A stretch of 32,606 bases of DNA from Trueperaceae bacterium. Its GTDB lineage: Bacteria; Deinococcota; Deinococci; Deinococcales; Trueperaceae. The DNA lies in contig JAABRX010000039.1 in assembly GCA_011390675.1 (NCBI GenBank), positions 1 through 32,606 on the forward strand, in the 5' to 3' direction. The notes beneath the pieces are model-generated. The model saw only the letters and a list, made by a program, of their open reading frames with translations. It did no database searches and was not told where the DNA came from. Below are positions 1-8,577 of this stretch, one piece after another. Each line of letters begins with the position of its first letter. The stretch's first letter is position 1. Position numbers and translations under genes: made by a program.

Positions 1-139
1 ACGCGCCGCGCGACCCGAGGTCGGAAGCGTACGCTCCCACGCCCGCGCGCGCGCCACCGTCGCGTGGGTCGCCGTTCGCCCACGCTCGCCACCGCGCGCT
101 CGGTCGCTCCGAGCTACGCCGAGAGCTCGTGATCGCTGC

Positions 140-1528
140 TCAATAGGGCTCCCAGATGGCCATGAGCCTGGCGGAGCCGACATCGTCCGTCAACCGCTGC
201 ACGTCGGCCCCGTTGGCGTCGATGCTCCAGACTTCCGCCGTGCTGTCGCCGTACTCCTGGCCGCTCCAAGCGATGCGGGTGCCGCCCGCGTAGTAGGTGG
301 TGTTCATCGGGGCCAGCGATTGCGGCGACGGGTCGGTGAAGATGAGCTGAGGCCCGCCCCCTGCCGTGGGGTGGATGCGGTAGATTCCTCCGGTTCGCGC
401 GGGCTCCGACTGGTTGTCGGCCTCCCACGAGAAGATGATGTCGCCGCCATCGGGCGACCAGTCGATCCCATTCGTCGGAGCATGATCCCCCAGGGACGTC
501 AACGATTGGAGCGGTCCGCCGCCCGCCGGCATGGTGACGAGGTCGAAGTCGTACACGAACCGGGCGTACGCGGACCCCCCTTGGGCAGCCTTGAAGCGTA
601 CGAAGGCGAGCGTTTCCCCATCCGGAGCGATCGCGAGGCCCCCGTGCACACCTTCGGCGGCCGCGTTGAAGCTCGTGAGCACGCTGCTGACACCGGTCGC
701 CACGTCGACCACCGCGACCTCCGGAAAGCCCGGGAGGCCCTCGCCGGGGTAAAGCACGTTCTCGTCGGCGGTCCGACGCCGGAAGTAGATCGATCGCCCG
801 TCCGGCGCGAACTTCGGCGACTCTTCGTAATGTTCGCCGTTGGTCAGGGTCCGGTACCCGGAGCGGTCGCACCGCTGGATGAAGATTCGTGAGCGACCTT
901 CATCTGCGCTCTGCACGCCCGTCAGCCAGTTCCCGTCGGGCGAGATGTCGGTGACCAACGCGTACGCGACCGTCGTTCGCTCGCCCGTCTCCAGGTCGAT
1001 GGTGTCCGTGTACCACTGGCCGTATCCGTAGGCCACGAGGAGGGTCGTGGCGTCGAAGCAGAGCGACGTCGCGCTCGGGGACGTGATGTCGAAGGCGAGC
1101 GTGCCCACACCGACCGTCGTGTCGGTGCTGGCGTCGACGACCGTGACGCGCACGGTCTCGGCGCCCGCCACATCGCCCCGCAGTTGGAGCGAAGAGGACG
1201 TGGTCGCAGCCTCGGTGGCTTCCTCGCCTCCGTCGAGGAGGTACGTGCCGCGCTCCTCGTCGACGGACCAGTGGTACCTGAGGTCCTCGGCTTGGTGGAG
1301 GCCGTTCGGGTCCTGAACCGCGACCTCGAACGTGGCCGTCGCGTGGAGCGCCAACTGACCCTGAGCGGCGACCGTGGGCGACGTGACCTGAACGTTGGAA
1401 GCGGCGGGCCCCGCAGGGCTGCAGGCCGACAGGGTCAGAAGGATGAGGGCTAGACCCACGATCTCGACGAAGCGGGGCGCCGCAGCGGTCCGTCGGGCGC
1501 GAAGGCGGGTCGAGACGTCGTGCCTCAT
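140..1528 (-). CDS. Lipoprotein with Ig/PKD-like N-terminal region and TolB/PD40-type beta-propeller repeats
   Basis: 462-aa ORF; N-terminal hydrophobic segment ending in lipobox LTLSAC; repeated PD40 motifs (FAPDGRSIYF, IAPDGETLAFVRF, WSPDGGDIIFSW); RBS-like ggggag upstream of the ATG. Confidence 0.85.
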   Translation of the reverse strand: MRHDVSTRLRARRTAAAPRFVEIVGLALILLTLSACSPAGPAASNVQVTSPTVAAQGQLALHATATFEVAVQDPNGLHQAEDLRYHWSVDEERGTYLLDGGEEATEAATTSSSLQLRGDVAGAETVRVTVVDASTDTTVGVGTLAFDITSPSATSLCFDATTLLVAYGYGQWYTDTIDLETGERTTVAYALVTDISPDGNWLTGVQSADEGRSRIFIQRCDRSGYRTLTNGEHYEESPKFAPDGRSIYFRRRTADENVLYPGEGLPGFPEVAVVDVATGVSSVLTSFNAAAEGVHGGLAIAPDGETLAFVRFKAAQGGSAYARFVYDFDLVTMPAGGGPLQSLTSLGDHAPTNGIDWSPDGGDIIFSWEADNQSEPARTGGIYRIHPTAGGGPQLIFTDPSPQSLAPMNTTYYAGGTRIAWSGQEYGDSTAEVWSIDANGADVQRLTDDVGSARLMAIWEPY

Positions 1529-1578
1529 GGTGATCTCCCCTGCGCGGCCCGAGTGGGTGGTCGCTTGCTGGGCCGCCT

Positions 1579-1599
1579 CGCCCGTCAGGTTGACGGGCG
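1579..1599. promoter_or_regulatory. Perfect inverted repeat (9-bp arms cgcccgtca / tgacgggcg, 3-nt spacer) in the 5' region of the PD40 lipoprotein gene
   Basis: Read directly: cgcccgtca-ggt-tgacgggcg, about 50 bp upstream of the 1528 start codon. Confidence 0.5.
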
Positions 1600-1682
1600 C
1601 GCCATTAGCCCGCGATTAATTCGGGGTGCGTGCACGCCACGCGAGCGGAGCATCCCGACGCGCAGCGCGCGGCCGAGGGGCT

Positions 1683-2237
1683 TCAACCCTCGGCGTCGCC
1701 CAGGCCCATCAGTCCTGCGATCGCCGCCACGGTCCGCCGGTTGCGCCCCGTCGTCGGCGAGGCGAACGCGGCGTCGATCGCCTTCGGCGTCAGCTTCGAA
1801 GTCCCGGCACCGTCGGCGTGGAACACCCAGACGCCGTCGGTGGTGGGCGCCGCGCGCTCCGCCGGGCCGAGCCGGGCCGTCAGCGCCTCCAGCGCAGAGG
1901 CGGGCACCGGGTCGCGCGGCAGGTACAGCAGCACCCGGTTGGCGGCGTCGACGTCGGGGAACGGGTCGTCGGCCAGGTACCGCGCCCAGGCCGCCGCGTC
2001 GCGCGCGACGACGTCGACCGCGAAGCCGAAGCGCTCGGCCAGCGCGTCGGCCAGCCGCGCCGCAGCGGTGCGGAGGTCGCCACGCACGCCGGCGACCAGG
2101 TTCCCGCTCGCGACGTAGGTGCGGGGCTCCTCGAAACCCACGGACGCGGCCACGGCGCGCAGGTCGGCCATCGGCACCCGTCGGTGCCCACCGACGTTGA
2201 TGCCCCGCAGCAGGAACGCGGCGCGCGACTCGGTCAC
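1683..2237 (-). CDS. DUF1697 family protein
   Basis: 184-aa product from a GTG start (VTESRAAFLLRGINVGGHRRVPMADLRAVAASVGFEEPRTYVASGNLV...), typical DUF1697 N-terminus; GTGA overlap with the upstream DinB gene. Confidence 0.9.
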   Translation of the reverse strand: MTESRAAFLLRGINVGGHRRVPMADLRAVAASVGFEEPRTYVASGNLVAGVRGDLRTAAARLADALAERFGFAVDVVARDAAAWARYLADDPFPDVDAANRVLLYLPRDPVPASALEALTARLGPAERAAPTTDGVWVFHADGAGTSKLTPKAIDAAFASPTTGRNRRTVAAIAGLMGLGDAEG

Positions 2238-2722
2238 CGGGTGGACGAGGAGAAGCGGAGCAGGGACGTCGCGGGCGGCGCGACCCCGGCCTGGCGCATC
2301 ATCCCGATCACCTGGCCGCGGTGGAAGGTGGCGTGGTCGACGGCGTGCTGCACGAGGTCGCCCAGGACCGCGCGCTGGGGACCTCGGACCGGATGGGCGT
2401 AGGCGACCTCGAGCTCCGCCGCGTCGGCGGCGAGCGTCGCGAGCCAGGCGCGCCGTTCGGCGGCGAGCGCCCCCCACGAGTCGGCGAGCCCGGCCAGGTC
2501 GGGCGGCGGCGCGTACCCCGCGGGGTCGGCGCCCCGCACCCAGCGTTCGAACCACACCCGCTCGGCCCATTCCATGTGGCGCAGCGTGCCGAGCACCGAC
2601 TTGAAGCTGGCCCCGACGTCGGCGGTCAAGACCGCTTCGGGGAGGTCGGCGGCGGCACGCAGCGTGACGCCGTTGGCCCAATCGAGGTAGGCGATCATCC
2701 GGTGGAGGTCGGCGGTGCGCAT
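2234..2722 (-). CDS. DinB-family putative metal-dependent protein
   Basis: 162 aa; DinB four-helix pattern with metal-ligand type histidines (LRHMEWAERVW ... QHAVDHATFHRGQVIGMMRQ). Confidence 0.88.
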   Translation of the reverse strand: MRTADLHRMIAYLDWANGVTLRAAADLPEAVLTADVGASFKSVLGTLRHMEWAERVWFERWVRGADPAGYAPPPDLAGLADSWGALAAERRAWLATLAADAAELEVAYAHPVRGPQRAVLGDLVQHAVDHATFHRGQVIGMMRQAGVAPPATSLLRFSSSTR

Positions 2723-2728
2723 GGGCGC

Positions 2729-2734
2729 AGCCTA
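2729..2734 (-). promoter_or_regulatory. Candidate -10 box TAGGCT, 6 nt upstream of the DinB start codon (possible leaderless transcript)
   Basis: Minus-strand TAGGCT-gcgccc-ATG. Confidence 0.4.
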
Positions 2735-2758
2735 GCGGTCCGCTCGCCCCCCGACACG

Positions 2759-2796
2759 GCGTCGCGGGCACCGCCCGAAGGCGGTGCCCGCGACGC
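2759..2796 (-). terminator. Strong hairpin with UUCG tetraloop downstream of the pentapeptide-repeat gene
   Basis: Perfect 17-bp stem gcgtcgcgggcaccgcc / ggcggtgcccgcgacgc with 4-nt loop cgaa (UUCG on the minus strand, closed by C-G); 17 bp past the stop codon at 2813; no T-tract. Confidence 0.75.
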
Positions 2797-2812
2797 CCGA
2801 GGGGTAAGTGGG

Positions 2813-3415
2813 TCAGTTGCAGGTGCCCACGGAGCCGGCGCCGCAGACGCTTCCGTCGATCCAGGTGGCGCCGTCGAGGACCGCGCCCTCGAGCTTGGTG
2901 GAGTCGCCGGGCGCGAACGCGCCCTCGAGGTTCGCGCCGGTCAGGTTCGCACCGCTGAGGTCGGCGCCCGCGAGGTGAGCACCGCGCAGGTCGGCACCGG
3001 TGAAGTTCGCGTTCCGGAAGTCGCCGCCGTTGAAGCGGGCGCCGCTCAGGTTGGCGTTCGCGAAGATCGCGCCAGCGAAGGAGCCGCCCTGGAAGCTCGC
3101 GTTGACGAGGATGGCACCCGTGAAGTCGTGGTCGCGGAAATCGCCGTCGAGCACCGCGTCCTCGAGGTCGTCGCCCGCGGAATCCTCGGGGGCGGGGGCG
3201 CCGTCGATCGTCGGCGCGTCCAGCTCGGTCGGGGGCGCTTCGTCGGCCGGGGTCGTCTCGGGGGCCTCGGTGGTCTCTTCGATGGGCGTCTCGTCGGCGT
3301 GGGGGGCATCGGCGAGCGGGTCGACGACGGTGCCGCACGCGGCGAGGACGCCGGCGAGCAGGATCGCGGCGACGAACGAGAGGGGACGGCGAAGGGGGAA
3401 GGCGGAACGGTCCAT
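2813..3415 (-). CDS. Pentapeptide-repeat lipoprotein
   Basis: 200 aa; lipobox VLAAC; C-terminal tandem A(D/N)LxG repeats (ADLRGAHLAGADLSGANLTGANLEG); RBS ccggagg. Confidence 0.88.
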   Translation of the reverse strand: MDRSAFPLRRPLSFVAAILLAGVLAACGTVVDPLADAPHADETPIEETTEAPETTPADEAPPTELDAPTIDGAPAPEDSAGDDLEDAVLDGDFRDHDFTGAILVNASFQGGSFAGAIFANANLSGARFNGGDFRNANFTGADLRGAHLAGADLSGANLTGANLEGAFAPGDSTKLEGAVLDGATWIDGSVCGAGSVGTCN

Positions 3416-3585
3416 GGCAACCTCCGGATCGTTCGGCCGGTCGCGCTACTGGCTCCCCCCGTCCCAAGCGCCCGATTACGGGTACGGGGTTCATCGCCTC
3501 CGAAGGATGGCCCGCCGCTGTCTGCGGCGTTGGATGCCTGGAGGATGCGCGAACCCCGCTTCCGGAACTCTCACGATGGTGCGGC

Positions 3586-4944
3586 TCAACCCGCCTTCGG
3601 TACCGCCTTCTTGGGCCCCCATGGGCTCGATGCCGGGTGCACGATGCGGTGGAGCAGCAGCACCACGAGCGAAGCTCCGATGGCGACCCCGAAGACCACC
3701 ACGGTGCCGCCGATCGACTCCAACAGCGCCGGTCGGAACAGCATCGCGAGCGCGAGCGCGAGCATCACCGCCCCGCCGACGAGCTTGAGCACGCGGCCCT
3801 CGCGCTCCTCGATGCGCGCGGCGCGCATGGTCACGACGACCGCCCCGAAGATCAGGAGCTCGTCGAGCAGGTAGATGAGCATGTAGAGAAGCAGCAGCAT
3901 CGCGAACGCCCCGGCGCCGACCCCCGCGTCGGCGACGATCGTCGTCCACAGCACCGGGAGCCCAGCCGTGCAGGGGAGCTCGACCAGCGTCACCCCGAGC
4001 GCCATGCCGCCGGTGGCCGCCAGCGTGGCGGGAAGCGAGGCACGGGAGTTCATCACGCCACGGATGCGCTTGTAGATGCCCGGCTTCTGAGCGTCGTCGA
4101 TCGTGAGGCTGAAGCCCTGCTTGTAGGCCACGTAGTCCTTGAGGTTGACGAGCGCGAACGCGAGCGCGATGCCGGCGACCACGACGCGGATCCAGCCGAG
4201 AAAAGAGACGTACGAGAAGATACTGAACAAGCCGGCGATGAACAGGCCGTACACGGCCGAGGTGACGATCAGGAAGGTGAGGCCGACCAACAGCACCCGG
4301 CGGCGCGACTTGGTGTTGATCACGACCGCGAGCAGGAGCGCGAGCACCCACAGCGAGCAGGGGTTGAAGCCGTCGACGAACGCGATCAGCGCGGTGGAGA
4401 GCCACAGCGCCCGGCTGGCCACGTCGATGGAACCGAATAGAGGGACGTCGATCACCGCGGCACCCGCCGATCCCGCGGGCGGTGGCGGAGGCGAGGGTGC
4501 GGGGGTCGGCACGAACTGCTCGCGCAGCTCCGGGTCGACCCGGTCCACGGGGTCGGGCGCGGCGTAGGCCTCGTAGCGGGCGACCGCGTCGCGCATCTGG
4601 CGGCCGTAGGCGTCGGTGTAGCCGACCCACACCTCGTCGCCGATGAAGGTCATCGGCACGCCGGTCACGGGGCGTCCGAAGGCCGCCGCCATGGCTTCCA
4701 TCAGCGGCCGGTTCGCTGGGACGTTGTACACCTCGTACGCGTGGATGACCACGTTCGGGTGGTCGGCGAGCAACTGCTCGTGGAAGACCTTCTGGGTGGC
4801 GCAGTGGGGGCAGCCGTCGCCCCAGAAGAAGTAGACGGGCACGGGGAACGGCGGTGCGGCGTCGCCGGCCGGCTGAGCCAGGGCCGACGTCGCAGCGAGC
4901 ACGACCAAGAGGAGCACGGAGGCGGTTCGGAGGGCGCGGGTCAT
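3586..4944 (-). CDS. Secreted thioredoxin-like (CPHC) domain fused to a CcdA/DsbD-like transmembrane domain
   Basis: 452 aa from ATG (MTRALRTASVLLLVVLAATSALAQ signal peptide); VYFFWGDGCPHCATQK thioredoxin motif; proline-rich linker; multi-TM domain with paired membrane Cys motifs FNPC and LPCTAGLP as in CcdA/DsbD. Confidence 0.85.
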   Translation of the reverse strand: MTRALRTASVLLLVVLAATSALAQPAGDAAPPFPVPVYFFWGDGCPHCATQKVFHEQLLADHPNVVIHAYEVYNVPANRPLMEAMAAAFGRPVTGVPMTFIGDEVWVGYTDAYGRQMRDAVARYEAYAAPDPVDRVDPELREQFVPTPAPSPPPPPAGSAGAAVIDVPLFGSIDVASRALWLSTALIAFVDGFNPCSLWVLALLLAVVINTKSRRRVLLVGLTFLIVTSAVYGLFIAGLFSIFSYVSFLGWIRVVVAGIALAFALVNLKDYVAYKQGFSLTIDDAQKPGIYKRIRGVMNSRASLPATLAATGGMALGVTLVELPCTAGLPVLWTTIVADAGVGAGAFAMLLLLYMLIYLLDELLIFGAVVVTMRAARIEEREGRVLKLVGGAVMLALALAMLFRPALLESIGGTVVVFGVAIGASLVVLLLHRIVHPASSPWGPKKAVPKAG

Positions 4945-5000
4945 GGACTCCACGTTGGTCCGACCGGGCAGCGCGCGCCAGTGGCGAGCGTCCCCACGTC

Positions 5001-5029
5001 TTGCCCGGATGGCGACGCCGACGTACGCT
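5001..5029 (+). promoter_or_regulatory. Candidate sigma70-type promoter TTGCCC-17 nt-TACGCT, 9 nt before the SARP ATG
   Basis: ttgccc at 5001-5006, 17-nt spacer, tacgct at 5024-5029, ATG at 5039; no room for a Shine-Dalgarno leader. Confidence 0.55.
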
Positions 5030-5038
5030 CGAGCGAAC

Positions 5039-8000
5039 ATGCCCGACGCACCGGAGCCGCTCGAGGTCCGCCTGCTCGGCGCGCCCCTCCTGACGTGGGG
5101 CGGCGCGCCGCTCGCCGTGGCTTCGCGCAAGGAGGCAGCGCTGCTCTACCACCTGGCGCTGCGGCCCGACGGGGTGGCCAAATCGGCGGCGGCCGACCTG
5201 CTGTGGGGACCCGGCCATCGAGGCAACCTTCGGGTCGCACTGCACCACGTGCGCCGACTCCCCGGTGCCGAAGCGTGGCTGATCGACGACGACCCCGTGG
5301 CCATCCGGACCGCCACCGACGTGGCACGGTTCCAGAACGCGGTCGGCGAAGATCCCGAGGCGGCGCTCGACGTCTGGTCCGACCTCCCCGAGGGCCAGCC
5401 GGCGCGCGCATGGCTGCTTCACGGCCTCGACGTTCCGGGTGCACCGGAGTTCATGGACTGGGTGGAGCTCGAGCGCGAGCGCTGGGCGGCGGCTTGGGCG
5501 GACGCGGTGCTTCGTGCCTCGGACCGGGCGGAGCAGGAGGCGCGCTACGCGGACGCCGCACGCTGGAGCCGCCGCCTCCTCTCGGACGACCCGCTCCACG
5601 AGACCGCCGCGCGGGCGCTCATGCGCGTCTCGTGGCTCATGGGCGACCGCGACGGGGCGCTGGCGGCCTTCGAGCGCTGCCGCCGGGCGCTCGCACAGGA
5701 GCTCGGGCTGGAGCCGCTCGAGGAGACGCTCGCGCTGCTCGCACGGGTGCGAGCGGGCGCACCCGCACCGCGACCGCATCCCGCCGCCGCCGCGAAGGGC
5801 GGGGTCCGAGCCCGACCCGTAGCGTTCGTCGGTCGCACCGAGGAACTGGCCCGAGTCCGGCGTGCGCTCGCACCGGGCCACCTGGTCACGGTCACCGGGC
5901 CCGGCGGCATCGGCAAGACTCGCTTGGCCGAGGCGCTGGCCGCCGACTGGGACGGACCCGTGGTGCACGTCGACCTCGGTGCCGTCACGCGCGACGCGGA
6001 GGTCCCTCCCGCCCTGCTCGACGCGCTCGGTGCGCGCGAGCGGCGCGGTGCGGCGATCGCCGCCCTGCCCCCGGCCATCCACGCATGGGCGCACCGCCCA
6101 GGCGCAGCGGATCACCCGACGCTCTGGGTGCTCGACGAGGTCGAGCGCGTACTCGATGGCGTTGCCGCCGTCCTGGACGCGATCCTTGGCGTTCCGCACG
6201 CACCAGCGGTCCTGGCGACGTCGCGCGTGGCGCTGGAGCTGCCGGGCGAGGCGGTCGTCCGTTTGGACGGGCTGGACGACGACGCAGCCGTGGACCTGTT
6301 CGCCGCGACGGTCGCCGCGCACGCGCCGGGGTTCGTGCTGGAGCGCGACGATCGCATCGCCGCCGCCGACCTGGCGCGCAGCGTCGGAGGCTCGCCGCTC
6401 GCGCTCTCGTTGGCGGCGACCTGGGTCCCCGACGTGACGATCGCCGAGGTGGCCGCGGGCGTCGACGTGGGGCTCGCCCGCGCGGCCGCAGCGCGCGATC
6501 CCGAGGTGCGCCGGCATGCCTCGCTGCACGCCGCCCTCGAGCAGTCCTGGCTGCTGTTGACCGATCCCGAGCGAACCGCGCTCGCGTGCGCCACCGTCTT
6601 CCCGGGAAGCTTCGACGCCGAAGCCGCCGCCGCCGTCGCGCACGCGGAGCTCCGCACGCTGCTGGCGCTGGTCCGGAAGTCGATGCTGCAGCGCGACCCG
6701 TCGGGACGCTTCCGCATGCACCCCGTGGTGCAGCTGTACGCGGCCGCCGCGCTCGAACGAATGGGCGAAGAGCGCGAGGCGCGCGACCGCCACGCTTCGT
6801 GGACGCTCGAGGTGGTCGCCGAGCGGCTGCGGCGGCCCGGGCCGACCTGGGTCGTCGACGGCGCCGCCGCACGGCACGCGTTCGACGACCTGCGAGCCGC
6901 GTGGGACCATGCGCTGGCGGCCGACCCGAAGCGCCTCGACGGGGTCGTCGAGTCGATCGCCGCGATCGTCGACCAGCTGGGCCGCTGGCAGGATGGCGAC
7001 GCGTGGTTCGCGCGCGCCTTGGACCACCCCGCCATGGCCGTCGCCCCGGCGCTCCGGGCGACCCTGGCCGTCGCGCGGGCGCGCGGAGCGAGCGTGCTGC
7101 GCGGGCACGAGGCGGCGCTGACCCTCCTGGATTCCGTCGCCGACGCATTGCCTTCGGCCTCGGAGCGCTGCCGTGCGGAGGCCGAGCGCGTCCGCGGCCA
7201 TGCGCTGATGTCCACCGTGCGCCTGGACGACGCCGAAGCCGCACTCCAACGCGCCGCGGGCGGCTTCGAGGCGATCGGCGACGAACGGGCGCTCGCGAGC
7301 ACGCTCAACCTGCTGGGCCTGATCGCGTCCCACCGCCGGGAGTCCGCCCTCGCATCGGCCCGGTTCGCGCGCGTGCTCGAGGTCGCGGAGCGCGCCGACC
7401 TGCCGGTGGCGCGGGGCGCGGCGCTCGCCAACCTCGCGAACCTGCTACCGGCCGATCGGCCCCTCGCGGAACGCGTGGCGTTGCTCGAGCGCGCGGCGGA
7501 CGCGCTGCGCTCCGCCGCCTTCGCACCCGCCCTCGCGGCGACGCTCCTGAACCTCGGTCGGCGCCGGCGCGAAGCGGGGTTGCCCGGCGCCCGCGCGGCC
7601 TTCGAGGAGGCCGCTGCGCTCCTGGAGGGCCTCGGGATGGCGACCGGCGCAGTCCTGGCCGAGCTCGCCGGAGAAGTGGCGCCGGAGGAGGGCGCCGAGG
7701 TGGCGGCGCGCGCGATCGCCGCGGCGCGCGCCGGCGCCGATGCGCTCAGCGAGGCGCTGGCCGCGAAGACGCTCGCCAAGATCGAGGAGGGGCGCGGGCG
7801 CCCCGGCGCGGCGGACGCCGCGTTCGACCTGGCGGTCGAGGCGGCCCACCGACCGGCGGCCGGCGCCATCGCCCGCTTCAACGTGCACCACGCGCGGGCG
7901 GCGGTGCGGGCGGCGCGCGGCGACCGCGACGGCGCCGTGGCCGATCTGGCCGACGCGCTGGACGCCGCCGTCGAACAGCGGATCGACGCGTGCATCGCGC

Positions 8001-8380
8001 TGGCCGCCGAGGGCGCCTGGTGGCTGGGTGCGCCGCCGGACGCGATCACCGCGCGGGTGCTGCGCGGCGCCGTCGTTCACGCTCGGGCCACGGCGTGTGC
8101 ATCGGCGGAGGCGGACGCGCGCACCGCCTGCAGCGACCTGGGCATCGATCCGGACGCCGGCGACGCGCGCGTCGAGCTCGACGGCGCGGTGGTGGACCTC
8201 ACCGGGCGCACCGCACCGGCGCCCGACGGGGCGCGCTGGCTCGACGCGCTGTTGGCCTTGACGTTGGCGTACGACCTCCGCGCGCGGTTGGCGGCTCAGC
8301 CGCCGCCGTCCACGGACGGCGCGCGCCCTTCGACGCCGGGATCCGCCCCGGCTTCGGCACCGAACGCGTCGGAGAGGTAG
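5039..8380 (+). CDS. SARP/AfsR-like regulator: trans_reg_C + BTAD + STAND/NB-ARC ATPase + TPR-rich C-terminus
   Basis: 1113 aa; N-terminal LEVRLLGAPLLTWGGAPLAVASRKEAALLYHLAL (SARP-type winged helix); BTAD segment (HETAARALMRVSWLMGDRDGALAAFERCRRALAQELGLEPLEET); Walker A GPGGIGKTRL; Walker B-like LWVLDEVE; Ala-rich helical repeats at the C-terminus. Confidence 0.88.
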   Translation: MPDAPEPLEVRLLGAPLLTWGGAPLAVASRKEAALLYHLALRPDGVAKSAAADLLWGPGHRGNLRVALHHVRRLPGAEAWLIDDDPVAIRTATDVARFQNAVGEDPEAALDVWSDLPEGQPARAWLLHGLDVPGAPEFMDWVELERERWAAAWADAVLRASDRAEQEARYADAARWSRRLLSDDPLHETAARALMRVSWLMGDRDGALAAFERCRRALAQELGLEPLEETLALLARVRAGAPAPRPHPAAAAKGGVRARPVAFVGRTEELARVRRALAPGHLVTVTGPGGIGKTRLAEALAADWDGPVVHVDLGAVTRDAEVPPALLDALGARERRGAAIAALPPAIHAWAHRPGAADHPTLWVLDEVERVLDGVAAVLDAILGVPHAPAVLATSRVALELPGEAVVRLDGLDDDAAVDLFAATVAAHAPGFVLERDDRIAAADLARSVGGSPLALSLAATWVPDVTIAEVAAGVDVGLARAAAARDPEVRRHASLHAALEQSWLLLTDPERTALACATVFPGSFDAEAAAAVAHAELRTLLALVRKSMLQRDPSGRFRMHPVVQLYAAAALERMGEEREARDRHASWTLEVVAERLRRPGPTWVVDGAAARHAFDDLRAAWDHALAADPKRLDGVVESIAAIVDQLGRWQDGDAWFARALDHPAMAVAPALRATLAVARARGASVLRGHEAALTLLDSVADALPSASERCRAEAERVRGHALMSTVRLDDAEAALQRAAGGFEAIGDERALASTLNLLGLIASHRRESALASARFARVLEVAERADLPVARGAALANLANLLPADRPLAERVALLERAADALRSAAFAPALAATLLNLGRRRREAGLPGARAAFEEAAALLEGLGMATGAVLAELAGEVAPEEGAEVAARAIAAARAGADALSEALAAKTLAKIEEGRGRPGAADAAFDLAVEAAHRPAAGAIARFNVHHARAAVRAARGDRDGAVADLADALDAAVEQRIDACIALAAEGAWWLGAPPDAITARVLRGAVVHARATACASAEADARTACSDLGIDPDAGDARVELDGAVVDLTGRTAPAPDGARWLDALLALTLAYDLRARLAAQPPPSTDGARPSTPGSAPASAPNASER

Positions 8381-8511
8381 CGCAGCAAGGACGGGACGTC
8401 GACGAACGTCGCGACGGCTCCGTCGCGCAAGTCGGTCACGCGCGCCCGCCACGGCGAGCCGCGATCGGCGTCGCGCCAGAGATGAAGGGCGAGGAGGACG
8501 TCGTCGCGCAT
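8296..8511 (-). CDS. Small conserved-type hypothetical protein (71 aa)
   Basis: MRDDVLLALHLWRDADRGSPWRARVTDLRDGAVATFVDVPSLLRYLSDAF resembles short orphan proteins with a (L)W(R)-...-W-x-x-R-V-...-F-x-D-x-x-x-L-L-x-Y/F-L pattern; overlaps the 3' end of the SARP gene by 85 bp on the opposite strand. Confidence 0.55.
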   Translation of the reverse strand: MRDDVLLALHLWRDADRGSPWRARVTDLRDGAVATFVDVPSLLRYLSDAFGAEAGADPGVEGRAPSVDGGG

Positions 8512-8577
8512 AGGGCATCCTCCGACCACGGGCGTGAACGGAGCGTTGCGGCGGCGGAACGACCCACCGGCGAGCGC

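Noticed and set aside
26-35. Perfect palindrome AGCGTACGCT containing TACGCT on both strands
   Set aside because: Matches the recurrent -10-like hexamer, but no start codon or gene can be placed next to it within the window.
2813-3415. Pentapeptide-repeat protein as a Qnr-like quinolone-resistance factor
   Set aside because: It is a lipoprotein with only a short repeat tract (roughly 10-15 repeats), unlike cytoplasmic gyrase-protecting Qnr/MfpA.
1683-3494. 603-aa ORF ending in DUF1697
   Set aside because: Upstream ~420 residues are Arg-rich and overlap DinB and the pentapeptide gene; the real DUF1697 start is the GTG at 2237.
3513-3529. Small hairpin cgccgc-tgtct-gcggcg downstream of the Trx-CcdA gene
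   Set aside because: Only a 6-bp stem in a GC-rich background; not convincing as a terminator.
3491-7333. 1280-aa minus-strand ORF
   Set aside because: Arg/Gly/Pro-rich translation without family motifs; antisense to well-supported Trx-CcdA and SARP genes. High-GC shadow ORF.
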